Source of the DNA: JAAZKV01 sp041659525
GTDB lineage: Archaea > Iainarchaeota > Iainarchaeia > Iainarchaeales > JAAZKV01
Assembly (NCBI GenBank): GCA_041659525.1
Contig: JBAZYC010000001.1
Location: forward strand, 310,001 to 374,000
Direction of reading: 5' to 3'
Length of the DNA: 64,000 nucleotides
Position numbers and translations under genes: made by a program. Below the pieces are notes generated by a model. That model worked only from the letters and a program-made list of their open reading frames with translations, did not search any database and had not been told where the DNA came from. This document shows, piece by piece, positions 1-8,313 of the stretch. Position 1 is the first letter of the stretch, and the number at the start of each line of letters is the position of its first letter.

Positions 1-767
1 ATTGGAATATTAACGTGCATTCCTTCTGCAAATACTACTACTAAGAAAATTATTATTACTCCAATTAACGGAAGCAGTAATAGCGGATCCCCAGTCATCA
101 TTGATCTCCAAAGTATTCCGCCTGTTTCAAGAGCTGGATTTAATGCTGAAGAGATTGGAGGAAGGAATGTTTGCCAGAATAATCCACCTGCAACTCCTGC
201 TGCAATGAATAAACTTACTCCTGAACCTATTCCGTATTTTGAAACTATTTCATCTAAATATAATAAAATTAATGAACCAATTGCTATTTGTAGAGTTAAG
301 AACCAAGTCATAGGATTAAATAAACCTGCTCCGCCCATTGGGGTTAGTAGTCCGCTTCCAACATAAATATATCCTTCAACAAAACAAAGAGCTACTGCAA
401 GTATTTTTTGTAACTGTTGGAATTTTGCTCTTCCTTCAGTAGAATGAATATCTAATTGAATTAACTGTGCCCCAATAAATAATTGCAAAAATATTGATGC
501 CATTACTATTGGACCAATTCCTGCGGTAATTAGTGTTCCTACTTCACTTGCGAGCAGAGTTTGTGCGAACATTATTTGTTGAACGCTAGTTGACATTGTG
601 TCTAGCCCAACTAAATTAATGTTTGCTAGTACAAAGAAAATAATTAGTGCTGCAACTGTCCAAAGCATTTTTGTTTTGAACGTAATTTCTTTTTCAGATT
701 TTTTAATTTCGGGTAAGTACTGGGATATTCCTGCTAAAAAGTCAATTATTGCTCCCAACAAACCCAC
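1..767 (-). CDS. secY: Protein translocase subunit SecY (C-terminal part beyond window)
   Basis: This is the main channel subunit of the Sec translocon in the cytoplasmic membrane. The minus-strand frame is open from a GTG at 765-767 to the left window edge (about 255 residues seen). It begins M-GLLGAIIDFLAGISQYLP, typical of archaeal SecY, followed by several hydrophobic segments and a plug-region-like stretch rich in Gly and Ser. An in-frame TAA lies just upstream, so GTG is the best start; an ATG nearby is in another frame and stops quickly. SecY conventionally closes the archaeal spc cluster after L15, as here, but a TATA-like element at 801-820 suggests its own promoter. The C-terminal half is outside the window. 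Confidence 0.93.
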   Translation of the reverse strand, partial: MGLLGAIIDFLAGISQYLPEIKKSEKEITFKTKMLWTVAALIIFFVLANINLVGLDTMSTSVQQIMFAQTLLASEVGTLITAGIGPIVMASIFLQLFIGAQLIQLDIHSTEGRAKFQQLQKILAVALCFVEGYIYVGSGLLTPMGGAGLFNPMTWFLTLQIAIGSLILLYLDEIVSKYGIGSGVSLFIAAGVAGGLFWQTFLPPISSALNPALETGGILWRSMMTGDPLLLLPLIGVIIIFLVVVFAEGMHVNIP

Positions 768-800
768 CAAACCATTTACAATTTAATATAACAACATTAA

Positions 801-820
801 AAGTATTTATATACTTTTTT
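801..820 (-). promoter_or_regulatory. Predicted promoter of secY
   Basis: The minus strand reads an A/T-rich box with TATATAAA at its core, 35-45 bases before the GTG start of secY. Transcription would start about 25 bases downstream, giving a short leader. It lies after the hairpin that follows L15, so secY may be transcribed separately from the ribosomal protein genes. Confidence 0.5.
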
Positions 821-874
821 TCATGAATTAAAAACTTTTTAATAACTTTTTCATTTGTTTTTATTCACTCGCTC

Positions 875-895
875 AAGCCCCCCTCAAAAGGGCTT
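875..895 (-). terminator. Hairpin after L15 gene
   Basis: An inverted repeat (AAGCCC, nine-base loop, GGGCTT) lies 25 bases beyond the L15 stop on the minus strand. An A/T-rich run precedes it but no U-run follows, so it is weaker than the other hairpins in this window. It may be a terminator or a processing site between L15 and secY. Confidence 0.4.
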
Positions 896-920
896 TAAAA
901 AATTTTTTTATGAAAAGGAT

Positions 921-1430
921 TTATTCCTTTTCATTAATTTCTCCTTCAGCACTTTCGAATTCTAAGTCTTCATCTTCTTCGTCTCCAACGATTTTTTCGT
1001 CAGCTTCGATTCCTTCTTTTGCGAAGTCAAATTTTCCGCCTGCTGCTTTTATTTTTTTAATTGCTTCTTTTGAAGCATTTATTTTCAAAACAATTTTGCT
1101 TGTTACCTTTCCTTCACTTAACACTTTTTGGTAACCTGATTTCTTGTCTACAATATATTTTTCTCCTTCCTTAGTTGCTTTTCCTTTCGCAACTAATTCA
1201 TTCAGAATCAAATTTAATTTTCCTACAGAGATTGTAATTAATTTTCTTGCATGCTTCAATCTGTATTTTCTATCTTTTAATCTTCCTATTGAGTGGAATC
1301 TTGATTTGTTTGCTCCTGCATTTCCTCTTCCGCCTCTGCATCCAGCCCCTCTTCTATTCTTTGTGTTTCCTGCGCCCATTGTTCTTTGTCCTCTTAATTT
1401 GTTCTTTTTTCTTCTTTTTCGATCAGCCAT
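921..1430 (-). CDS. rpl15: Large ribosomal subunit protein uL15
   Basis: This is ribosomal protein L15 of the 50S subunit, which binds 23S rRNA. The 169-residue product begins with a very basic arm (KRRKKNKLRGQRTMG) and a Gly/Arg-rich segment (GCRGGRGNAG), the L15 signature. The globular part follows at about residues 45-135. The last 25 or so residues form an acidic tail (EDEDLEFESAEG), unusual for a rRNA-binding protein but in keeping with the charged tails on other ribosomal proteins here. It is the last ribosomal gene of the cluster, 32 bases after L30. Confidence 0.97.
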   Translation of the reverse strand: MADRKRRKKNKLRGQRTMGAGNTKNRRGAGCRGGRGNAGANKSRFHSIGRLKDRKYRLKHARKLITISVGKLNLILNELVAKGKATKEGEKYIVDKKSGYQKVLSEGKVTSKIVLKINASKEAIKKIKAAGGKFDFAKEGIEADEKIVGDEEDEDLEFESAEGEINEKE

Positions 1431-1462
1431 AATTTCACCTGCGCATTCAACATTTTATAAAT

Positions 1463-1891
1463 TTACATCATTCTTACTATTAAATCACTTATTTTTTCTT
1501 TTCTATTTCCGCTTGCTCCGCCTAAAACGAATGGAACTTTGATTCCTTTTCTCTCGTATCCTTTTCTCGGAGGACTCATTCTGAAGCAATTAACAATTCC
1601 TACTTGGTTCATTGTTTTGCCTTTCTTTAATTCTTCAACTACTTTTTTAGCATCAATTTTTGTTCCTTCTTCTATAGGAGTTGCTTTTTTTGTAATTAAT
1701 TCTTTTAAAACTTCGTCAGAAATGTTTCCGAATGCAACGTAGTCTTGTACCATCATTATCATTCTTTTTGTTTGTTCGTCTTCTTGCCAAACACTCAGGT
1801 TGCTTACTCTCTTTAGACCCAAAAGCTCAAGAGTAGTGCTTATTTTTGGTGCTATGTTTACTGTGCCTCTGATTCTTATTACTGCATACAT
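1463..1891 (-). CDS. rpl30: Large ribosomal subunit protein uL30
   Basis: This is the archaeal-type L30 (142 residues, much longer than the roughly 60-residue bacterial form). The N-terminal MYAVIRIRGTVN and the downstream ELLGLKRV match the conserved ferredoxin-like fold core of uL30. The C-terminal extension, about residues 95-142, carries the archaeal/eukaryotic FRMSPPRKGYERKGIKVPF-type sequence. The gene sits between S5 and L15 as in other archaea, with a GGTTGTGAT ribosome binding region before the ATG. Confidence 0.96.
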   Translation of the reverse strand: MYAVIRIRGTVNIAPKISTTLELLGLKRVSNLSVWQEDEQTKRMIMMVQDYVAFGNISDEVLKELITKKATPIEEGTKIDAKKVVEELKKGKTMNQVGIVNCFRMSPPRKGYERKGIKVPFVLGGASGNRKEKISDLIVRMM

Positions 1892-1964
1892 ATCATCACA
1901 ACCTTTCTATATCCATTTTTTTTTAAAAACCATTTTTTATTATTTTTTCATAATGCTTTTCAAT

Positions 1965-2711
1965 TTACATTGATCTTGTTTCTTTTGCCATTTTTCTTTC
2001 AATATCTCTTGATGCTTTCATTTTTGCTGTTTGTGCGAGTGCATCAATTGCTGCTTGTACGAAGTTTAATTGGATTGTTGAACGTCCTTTTGTTCTTCCC
2101 CAAACATTCTTTAATCCTGCAAGTTCCATTACAGGTTTTATTCCTTTTCCAACTGCAAGTCCAGTTCCTTTTGGTGCTGGCATTAATGTTACTCTTACAC
2201 TTCCGCTTCTTCCAGTTACTTTGAATGGAACAGAGTGTTTTTCGTCTGTTGGTTGTTCTTCCCAAGATCCGCTTCCTCTATAAATTCTAATTAAATTTAA
2301 TTTTGCAATTCTTTTTGCTTTGTTTACTGCGGGGAATCTATCAGCATCTTTTGCTGTTCCTAGTCCAATGAAACCATTTTTGTTTCCCATTAATACATCT
2401 GCTCTGTAAGAATATTTTCTTCCAGCTCTTGTAACTCTTGTAGTTCTTGCCATTTGAACTAAGTGATCTTCAAGTTTTAGTAATGAATCCATTATTTCTG
2501 GTTCAAGTATTTTTAATCCTTTATCAAATATTTCATCAATGCTAGTAATTTTTCCAGATTTTACTGCTCTTCCAAGTTCTGTTTTTGGAACCCAGTTATT
2601 TAATACCATTTGTTTTTCGCTAATTTCTCTTTCAATTCTTTCAATTTCAGTTTCTTCAACTCTATCTCTTCGGCCGCCTTTTTTTCCACGAACTTCATCT
2701 TTCCTATTCAT
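1965..2711 (-). CDS. rps5: Small ribosomal subunit protein uS5
   Basis: This is S5 of the 30S decoding centre region. The 248-residue archaeal form has a charged N-terminal arm, then the double-stranded RNA-binding domain at about 75-140 (RTTRVTRAGRKYSYRADVLMG, GFIGLGTAKD) and the S5 C-terminal domain (APKGTGLAVGKGIKPVMELAG). Its start overlaps the L18 stop by four bases (ATGA), which indicates translational coupling. The order L18-S5-L30-L15 is the standard archaeal spc order. Confidence 0.97.
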   Translation of the reverse strand: MNRKDEVRGKKGGRRDRVEETEIERIEREISEKQMVLNNWVPKTELGRAVKSGKITSIDEIFDKGLKILEPEIMDSLLKLEDHLVQMARTTRVTRAGRKYSYRADVLMGNKNGFIGLGTAKDADRFPAVNKAKRIAKLNLIRIYRGSGSWEEQPTDEKHSVPFKVTGRSGSVRVTLMPAPKGTGLAVGKGIKPVMELAGLKNVWGRTKGRSTIQLNFVQAAIDALAQTAKMKASRDIERKMAKETRSM

Positions 2712-3274
2712 GCTTTCACCTTCGAGATTTCAGCTTTAGCTTTTTCAAATGCACTATGGATTTCTCCAATTTGAATTCCTTCTTTAATATAATTTGCAAA
2801 AGTTGTTTTTGCTTTTTCGCCTAATTTCTTTGCATAATCATCTAATAATTTTCCGTTAATTCTTTCTTCACTAGGAAGTGCATCTGGGCTGTAAGGTATT
2901 TCTACTCCAGCATCAACTGCTCCTTTTAGTGCAGCGAATACTACTCCACCGTGACTTGGACTTCTTCTTCCAATATCAAGTACGCATTGTTGTTTTCCTA
3001 ATTTTTTTCCAATTAAAAATCCAACTAAGTATGCTGAAGGAGTATTGTTTGTTCCGTAGAACTTGTATTTTGTTAATTCTTTTGAATCAGCAGTAGCTAC
3101 AGCTTTGTCTCCTTTTAAATCGAATTTCATTGCTTGTGCAATTATTCTAGTATTAGTTTTTCTAATTACAAGTCTTAATTTTCTTGACTTAACCATTCCA
3201 AGTCTTTTTTCGTAGTTAGTCTTTCCTTGTCTTCTTCGTCTGAACTTTGATTTGTAAGTTGCTTTTGTAGCCAT
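2708..3274 (-). CDS. rpl18: Large ribosomal subunit protein uL18
   Basis: This is the 5S rRNA-binding protein of the central protuberance. The 188-residue archaeal form starts with the conserved basic arm (FRRRRQGKTNYEKRLGMVKS) followed by RLVIRKTNT and AQAMKFDLKGDK, a good match to archaeal L18/eukaryotic L5. It has the C-terminal archaeal extension and ends by overlapping the S5 start. The L19e stop directly abuts its start codon. Confidence 0.97.
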   Translation of the reverse strand: MATKATYKSKFRRRRQGKTNYEKRLGMVKSRKLRLVIRKTNTRIIAQAMKFDLKGDKAVATADSKELTKYKFYGTNNTPSAYLVGFLIGKKLGKQQCVLDIGRRSPSHGGVVFAALKGAVDAGVEIPYSPDALPSEERINGKLLDDYAKKLGEKAKTTFANYIKEGIQIGEIHSAFEKAKAEISKVKA

Positions 3275-3718
3275 TTACTTCGCCCCTTCTACGTATTCAG
3301 TCAAGTACTTCTTTCCTTTGAAAAAGTTTCCTTTAATCTTTTTGTAAATATTAGAGTAACCTTTTTCTTTTACAGCAGTTGGGTTACTTGCTCTTAATTC
3401 TTTAAGTGTTCTTCTTTGTGCTCGAACTTTATTTATCCATTCTTTTCTTTGGTCAGATCTTACTTTCTTTGTTCCTGATCTGTTACCTGCGCCTCTTCCT
3501 CTTCCTTTTTTTCTTTGCGCTTGTGTTACTCTTGCTCTTCCTTTAGATTGTTGACTAGATGGTTTTTTCTTAATCAATCTTTCAGCAACTAAAGCTCTAA
3601 TATCATCTTTAGTCATTGCTTCAGCTACTTTTGTTACAGCTTCAGTAGAGATAGATACTCTTCCTTCTCCAACTTTTAGTATTACTGCTGCAAGTTCTTT
3701 AGCTTTTCTTCCATCCAT
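3275..3718 (-). CDS. rpl19e: Large ribosomal subunit protein eL19
   Basis: This archaeal/eukaryote-specific 50S protein has no bacterial homologue. The 147-residue product shows the helical N-terminal domain (RKAKELAAVILKVGEGRV) and a long basic, Gly/Arg-rich region (GRARVTQAQRKKGRGRGAG) typical of eL19. It lies between L32e and L18 as expected. Its last codon directly abuts the start codon of L18. Confidence 0.97.
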   Translation of the reverse strand: MDGRKAKELAAVILKVGEGRVSISTEAVTKVAEAMTKDDIRALVAERLIKKKPSSQQSKGRARVTQAQRKKGRGRGAGNRSGTKKVRSDQRKEWINKVRAQRRTLKELRASNPTAVKEKGYSNIYKKIKGNFFKGKKYLTEYVEGAK

Positions 3719-3741
3719 TCAAAACACCTTTAATTTAAAAT

Positions 3742-4272
3742 TTAATTTAATACCCAAATTCCTTTTTTGTTTGCTTCTGTAACTAATTCATTTCTTTTTT
3801 TCTTTCCAAGAGTTCTTGATAATCTTGCTGCTTGTGTTTTTGCATTAATTTTTGCAAGATCGTTTTTGTTGCAAACTAAAACATCAATAAATCCTGAAGG
3901 GTGAACATCTCTTGTTTCTACACTTCTTCTATAACCTATTTTTGGTCTGCATCCGTGTTCAATTCCTTTGTCAAGATCAATTCCGTGTGGTTTTCTCCAC
4001 TTATCCCATTTTTCAATTGATTTTCTTCTAATGTTTTTCTTTCCGAATCTTCCTCTGAAAACTGGAGTGTGTTTCTTTAAAACAATTTTCTTTTGATTTG
4101 CGTAAGCTTCAACACTTTTTTTCTTATTTTCTTTTTTAACATATTGAATAAACTTTTTAGTAACAACTGTAGAAGATGTTTTTGTTGCAGTAACTGCTGT
4201 TTCTTTAGCTTGAGCTTTAGGAGCTTCTTTAACTTCTGCTTGCTTTGGTTGTTTTGTTTTTATTTCTGCCAT
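3742..4272 (-). CDS. rpl32e: Large ribosomal subunit protein eL32
   Basis: This archaeal/eukaryotic 50S protein is 176 residues long. The eL32 core starts near residue 65 (KKHTPVFRGRFGKKNIRRKS, then WDKWRKPHGID and GCRPKIGYRRS). The first 60 or so residues are a low-complexity Lys/Ala/Glu/Thr extension not needed for the family core. It sits between L6 and L19e in the usual archaeal place. Confidence 0.96.
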   Translation of the reverse strand: MAEIKTKQPKQAEVKEAPKAQAKETAVTATKTSSTVVTKKFIQYVKKENKKKSVEAYANQKKIVLKKHTPVFRGRFGKKNIRRKSIEKWDKWRKPHGIDLDKGIEHGCRPKIGYRRSVETRDVHPSGFIDVLVCNKNDLAKINAKTQAARLSRTLGKKKRNELVTEANKKGIWVLN

Positions 4273-4294
4273 AAAATCACACTCTAAAAATTAT

Positions 4295-4876
4295 TTATTC
4301 AAGTCCTCTTACTACTAAAATTGCTGGAACTTTTGCTTCTTCAATAGTTCCTGTTTCGATAACATAAATTCCATCTTGGTATCTTCTAATATCTTTTCCT
4401 TTTACTTTTGTTTTTAATTCAAGGTTTGATGCAGTTTGTCCTACATCTTCTTTATTATTTCCTGTAATTGTAATTTCTTGTCCTTTTACTTCTACTTTTG
4501 TGTCCCCTCTTATTGCTGATTTTCTAGGGAATTTTTCTCCAAGGAAGTTTTTGATACTTACATTTCCTTTTTCAACGCTTATTGCCATTGGAAAGTGTGA
4601 GTAGATTACTCTTAATTGGTATTTGTAACCGTACATTAATCCTTCTGCCATGTTTCCTAAGTGTGATACAATTGTTTCAACTAATTTGTCAGTTTGTTTG
4701 TTCTTTGGACTTCCTTCTAAAATAATTTGATTTCCTTTTTGAGTTAGTATTACTCTATGAGTTTTAAATTCTCTTTTTAGAACTCCTTTTGGCCCTTTCA
4801 TAGTAACAGTGTTGTCTTTTAGTTCAACATGTACTTGTTCAGCGAATTTTAGTGTTTTAACAATCATTTCTACCAT
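4295..4876 (-). CDS. rpl6: Large ribosomal subunit protein uL6
   Basis: This L6 protein of the 50S GTPase-associated face is 193 residues from the chosen ATG. It has two tandem L6 repeats (about 1-80, TMKGPKGVLKREF; about 85-190, with GIYVIETGTIEEAKVPAILV at the C-terminus). A longer reading from a TTG three codons earlier is open, but that TTG is part of the GGTTTTT spacer and the ATG is better placed. ATG two codons further in is also possible. It is followed by L32e. Confidence 0.95.
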   Translation of the reverse strand: MVEMIVKTLKFAEQVHVELKDNTVTMKGPKGVLKREFKTHRVILTQKGNQIILEGSPKNKQTDKLVETIVSHLGNMAEGLMYGYKYQLRVIYSHFPMAISVEKGNVSIKNFLGEKFPRKSAIRGDTKVEVKGQEITITGNNKEDVGQTASNLELKTKVKGKDIRRYQDGIYVIETGTIEEAKVPAILVVRGLE

Positions 4877-4919
4877 AAAAACCAACTCTAATTTTTCTAA
4901 AAAAGATTTTTCAAATTCA

Positions 4920-5312
4920 TTAATACATGAATGCGATTAATCTTCCTCCAAGTCCTTTTGCTTTTGCTTCTGAGTGTGTCATAATTCCTTTTGAAGTTGA
5001 TACAACAATTAATCCAACATCTCTTGCAGGCAAATATCTTTTTTCGTATTTTTCGAATTCAGATTTCTTTACTGCGTATCTTGGTTTGATTGCTTTGCAC
5101 TCATTCATTTTTCCGTTTAATTTTACAATAATTGTCAATACTCCTTTGTCATCTTTTTTGTCGAATCCTTCTATGTAACCGTTTGCTTTCGCTATTGTTA
5201 ATAGTTCGCCTAAAAAGTTTGAGGCTGGCTTTATTGTTACTTCTGCTTTTGATACAGTTTCTGCATTTCGTAGCTTTGTTAAAGCATCAACTATAGGGTC
5301 CATTTGCGCCAT
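4920..5312 (-). CDS. rps8: Small ribosomal subunit protein uS8
   Basis: This primary 16S rRNA-binding protein of the platform is 130 residues, the usual archaeal length. It begins MDPIVDALTKLRNAE after three residues. The C-terminal KGIMTHSEAKAKGLGGRLIAF is the conserved S8 RNA-binding motif (STSKGIMT). A GGTGA ribosome binding site precedes the ATG. It follows S14 by only nine bases. Confidence 0.97.
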   Translation of the reverse strand: MAQMDPIVDALTKLRNAETVSKAEVTIKPASNFLGELLTIAKANGYIEGFDKKDDKGVLTIIVKLNGKMNECKAIKPRYAVKKSEFEKYEKRYLPARDVGLIVVSTSKGIMTHSEAKAKGLGGRLIAFMY

Positions 5313-5321
5313 TTTTTCACC

Positions 5322-5513
5322 TCAGTATTTCTCCCAGCCAAGGTCAGTTGCTCTTTCTTTAAAGCATCTTCTGCATATTCCCAGGCCATATTTTCTAATC
5401 ATACCTTTTCTTGATCCGCAAATCTTGCATTCTCTAACACCGACAGTTCTCTTCTTCATTTTGTCGTTCTTTGAATTTTGTTTCTTTTTTGTTACAATTT
5501 TTGCGTCAACCAT
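5322..5513 (-). CDS. rps14: Small ribosomal subunit protein uS14, zinc-binding type
   Basis: This 63-residue protein of the 30S head has a zinc-ribbon made by CKICG and CRRCF, the Cys4 arrangement of archaeal and zinc-type bacterial S14. The conserved RKYGLGICRRCFKERA segment follows. Its N-terminal 25 or so residues are Lys-rich and slightly longer than in many archaea. The gene stands between L5 and S8, as in other archaea. Confidence 0.97.
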   Translation of the reverse strand: MVDAKIVTKKKQNSKNDKMKKRTVGVRECKICGSRKGMIRKYGLGICRRCFKERATDLGWEKY

Positions 5514-5553
5514 ACTTATCTTCCTCTAAAAATAATCTACACTTTCGTGAACT

Positions 5554-6048
5554 TTACTCTAATTGTACTCCTAATGATTTTACGAATTCAACTGTGTCTT
5601 CTTTTGTTACTCTTTGTTTCTTTCCAACTTTTGTTGTCATTATTTTTCTAAGTTTTACTCTGTATCCTTTTTTTCTTAGTGATACTAAAACATCAAATCC
5701 TTTTATTCCAAGTTTTGGATCATATTTTGCGTCTGGCAAATCAATATATTCTCTTACTCCGAATCCGAAGTTTCCTGTTCTATCAATACTTTTTTCAGGT
5801 AATTTGTTTTCTTTTGCTAAAAATGCTTTTTTCAAAAATGCTAATGCATCTTCTTCTCTTAGTGTAACTTTAATTCCTACTTCTGAGCCTGGTCTTATTC
5901 CCCAATCTGGTATTCTTGATTGTGTAATTGTTTTGCATGGTTTCTTTCCTGTAATTAATTGCATGATTTGAAGTCCTTTCTTCATTTCATCAGGTTCAGC
6001 ACCTACACCCATGTTAACTACAACTTTATCTAAAATCACGTGTTGCAT
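5554..6048 (-). CDS. rpl5: Large ribosomal subunit protein uL5
   Basis: This 5S rRNA-binding protein (164 residues from the chosen ATG) has the conserved VVNMGVGAEPDEMKKGLQIM, the TGKKPCKTITQSRIPDWGIR segment and FGVREYIDLPD. An upstream in-frame ATG three codons earlier overlaps the GATGGT ribosome binding sequence and is less likely. S4e precedes it and S14 follows. Confidence 0.96.
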   Translation of the reverse strand: MQHVILDKVVVNMGVGAEPDEMKKGLQIMQLITGKKPCKTITQSRIPDWGIRPGSEVGIKVTLREEDALAFLKKAFLAKENKLPEKSIDRTGNFGFGVREYIDLPDAKYDPKLGIKGFDVLVSLRKKGYRVKLRKIMTTKVGKKQRVTKEDTVEFVKSLGVQLE

Positions 6049-6070
6049 AAATACCATCTCGTTCCTTTAC

Positions 6071-6781
6071 TTATTGCATATCTCCCATTTCTGGTTTGCT
6101 TTTTCCTATAACAATAACGTTTCTTGTAGTTGTTTCGAATTCCTTTTCTCCACTAGATAATTTTACAAGTTCATCTCTTCTTTGTGTTCCTTTAACAATT
6201 TCTTTTATTTTAGCAACTTCTGTACAGTGTGCTCCTTTTGTAACGTAAACTAAATTTCCTTCTTTCATTTCAATTACTTCAGTTACTTTTGCTTCTGGTA
6301 GAGCTAGTTTTACTGAGTCTCCAACATTTGCTTTTACTGAGTAGTAAGTTCTTCCATCGTTAGTTGTAATTTGTATTCCTTTTGAAGTCATTACTTTCTT
6401 TGAAACTTTACTTACTTTTTCTTTGCTTTCTTTTTCCATTGTTTTTACTACTAATCTTTCTTTTGTATCAAACATTACTCTGAAAAATAATTTTTGTTTT
6501 TCAATTGCAACTACATCAAATAATCCTACTGGGAATTGGTGAGCGTTTCTTACAACACCATTTACTTTTACTTCGTTCTTGTTCAAAATGTGCTTTGCAT
6601 CAGTCATTGTTGCTGCAACACACGCATAATCTCTAAGTATTACTCCTAATGGAACTGCAGTTTGCTTGTTGTGAGGACCTGCTTTTGTAGTAACTATCCA
6701 ATAATTGTTTTTCTTACTTACGTTTATTGCTTTAGGCATACTAATTGACTTTGATTTTTTGTTTTGTCCTTTACTACTCAT
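6071..6781 (-). CDS. rps4e: Small ribosomal subunit protein eS4
   Basis: This archaeal/eukaryotic S4e is 236 residues long and not related to bacterial S4. The N-terminal region has PKAINVSKKNNYWIVTTKAG, then an S4-like RNA-binding segment (ILRDYACVAATMTDAKHILN) and a KOW-like C-terminal part ending GKSKPEM. Its start overlaps the end of L24 by four bases, which indicates coupled translation. Confidence 0.96.
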   Translation of the reverse strand: MSSKGQNKKSKSISMPKAINVSKKNNYWIVTTKAGPHNKQTAVPLGVILRDYACVAATMTDAKHILNKNEVKVNGVVRNAHQFPVGLFDVVAIEKQKLFFRVMFDTKERLVVKTMEKESKEKVSKVSKKVMTSKGIQITTNDGRTYYSVKANVGDSVKLALPEAKVTEVIEMKEGNLVYVTKGAHCTEVAKIKEIVKGTQRRDELVKLSSGEKEFETTTRNVIVIGKSKPEMGDMQ

Positions 6782-7143
6782 TTCTTCTCACTGTCCTTAC
6801 CTTTTTTTGCTGTTCTTTTTCTGTCAGTTCTGTCAATGTCAATTACAAGTACTTTTGATGCGTCTATTGGAACTTGTCTTTCTGATCCATTGCTTTTCTT
6901 TGTTACAATTTTTTCAATAAAGATTTTGTTACTTTTTCTATTAACTTCAGTTATTTTGCCTTCTTTTCCTTTGAAAGCTCCTCTCATTATTTTAACAACA
7001 TCATTTTTTCTAATTGTAATTGATCTTTTGTTGAATTCTTTTTGTAATTTTTCATCTAAGTGTGATGCAACTTCTTTTGCTTTCTTGTGCATCGGCATTT
7101 CGTATAATGCTTTTCTTGTCTTGCTTGGTTTTTTACTGCTCAT
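6778..7143 (-). CDS. rpl24: Large ribosomal subunit protein uL24
   Basis: This assembly-initiating 50S protein is 121 residues. It carries the KOW motif (RKNDVVKIMRGAFKGKEGKI) at about 45-65, preceded by the archaeal N-terminal segment SKTRKALYEMPMHKKAKEVA. A GGTGTTGAACG ribosome binding region lies before the ATG. The stop overlaps the start of S4e. Confidence 0.97.
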   Translation of the reverse strand: MSSKKPSKTRKALYEMPMHKKAKEVASHLDEKLQKEFNKRSITIRKNDVVKIMRGAFKGKEGKITEVNRKSNKIFIEKIVTKKSNGSERQVPIDASKVLVIDIDRTDRKRTAKKGKDSEKK

Positions 7144-7184
7144 CGTTCAACACCTTAAATATCATTTCAAATTACATTTCAAAT

Positions 7185-7583
7185 TCATACTACTACTGGA
7201 GCTAATCCAACAATTTTAGGGAATCTTTCTCCAACTTCTTTTGCTACGCATCCTTTAATTTCTGATGCTTTTGGCAATCCTTCTTCATCAACTAAAACTA
7301 CTGCATTATCATCAAATTTAACTCTCATTCCGTTTGGTCTTCTGAATTCTTGTCTTGTTCTAATTATAACTGCTCTTTCAATTTTCCCTTTCATTTCAGG
7401 TTTTCCTTTTTTAATTACAACATTAACTAATGAACCTAATCCACCACTAGGGTATTGTTTTTTTCTACTCTTGTAACCAAATACTGAGATAATGTCAACT
7501 TCTTTTGCTCCGCTATTGTCTGCGCAAAGAACTCTGCTGTGTAATGTCAATGCATTGTTGTTTGGTATGCTCATTGCTCTCAT
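7185..7583 (-). CDS. rpl14: Large ribosomal subunit protein uL14
   Basis: This L14 protein (132 residues from the chosen ATG) lies at the subunit interface. It shows LTLHSRVLCADNSGAKEVDI and the VIIRTRQEFRRPNGMRVKFD-type core with DDNAVVLVDEEG. An in-frame GTG three codons earlier is the GGTGATT ribosome binding site rather than a start. It is followed by L24 and preceded by S17. Confidence 0.97.
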   Translation of the reverse strand: MRAMSIPNNNALTLHSRVLCADNSGAKEVDIISVFGYKSRKKQYPSGGLGSLVNVVIKKGKPEMKGKIERAVIIRTRQEFRRPNGMRVKFDDNAVVLVDEEGLPKASEIKGCVAKEVGERFPKIVGLAPVVV

Positions 7584-7609
7584 TTTAATCACCGATAAAT
7601 CTTATTCAA

Positions 7610-7960
7610 TTATTGTTTCTTATTAAGTATCTCCATTACAATGAATGATTTTGTTTTTGAGATTCTTCTTGTTTCTCCGATTTTTACTAAATCTCCTTCT
7701 TTTGCTCCAATGCTTAATGGGTTGTGAGCTTTTACTCTTGATCTTATCTTTTTATATCTTTCATATTTTGGTAAATATTGAATTAATTCTCTTTCAACTG
7801 TAACTGTTTTGTTTGCTTTTGCTGAAACTACTTTTCCTTCGAAAATATTTCCTCTGATTGGGTAAGTTACTTCTTTTCCGGCTACTACTTCAACAACTGC
7901 TGCTTTCGCTACTTTTGCTTGCTTAGCAACTTTTATTGTTTTGTCTTGTTTTTCAACCAT
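7610..7960 (-). CDS. rps17: Small ribosomal subunit protein uS17
   Basis: This OB-fold 30S protein is 116 residues. The conserved core (GNIFEGKVVSAKANKTVTVE, then YLPKYERYKKIRSRVKAHNP) starts near residue 35. The first 30 residues are a Lys/Ala/Val-rich extension. The ATG follows a GGTGA site; the GTG within that site is an unlikely alternative. It sits directly after the RNase P protein gene, a typical archaeal pairing. Confidence 0.96.
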   Translation of the reverse strand: MVEKQDKTIKVAKQAKVAKAAVVEVVAGKEVTYPIRGNIFEGKVVSAKANKTVTVERELIQYLPKYERYKKIRSRVKAHNPLSIGAKEGDLVKIGETRRISKTKSFIVMEILNKKQ

Positions 7961-7971
7961 TTTGTTCACCT

Positions 7972-8280
7972 TTACTTTTTCAATTCTTTTACCCTGTCTT
8001 CAGCTCTTTTTAAAATATCATTTCCTTTTACAATAACTTTTTCTTTTTCTCCAATTTCAAATTCAAATTCACATTCTTTTTTTGGGATTACTATTTCCAC
8101 TGATTTTTCACCTTTTTTTTGGTCAACTTGGATTACGAATGTGTTTTGCGTTTCATTTAACACAATTCCACTCATTCCAACTCTCCCACTATCAGTGCTT
8201 TTGATCACTTTAACTTCTAAACCAATCATTTCGTGGCTTACTAAGTTTTCCTTTGTGATCTCATAATTCTTTCCTTTCAT
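7972..8280 (-). CDS. rnp1: Ribonuclease P protein component 1 (Rpp29/Pop4)
   Basis: This protein cofactor of archaeal RNase P helps mature tRNA 5' ends. The 102-residue product has the Sm-like barrel of the Rpp29 family: HEMIGLEVKVIKSTDSGRVG, then GIVLNETQNTFVI and a C-terminal helix (ILKRAEDRVKELKK). In archaea the gene regularly sits between L29 or aIF1 and S17 within the ribosomal cluster, which supports the call despite the short sequence. Confidence 0.93.
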   Translation of the reverse strand: MKGKNYEITKENLVSHEMIGLEVKVIKSTDSGRVGMSGIVLNETQNTFVIQVDQKKGEKSVEIVIPKKECEFEFEIGEKEKVIVKGNDILKRAEDRVKELKK

Positions 8281-8313
8281 CTCCCTTTCATCCCATTATA
8301 TAATTATAAACAA

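Noticed and set aside
910..1542. Overlapping plus-strand frames opposite L15
   Set aside because: Phe/Leu/Ser-rich antisense shadows of a basic protein gene.
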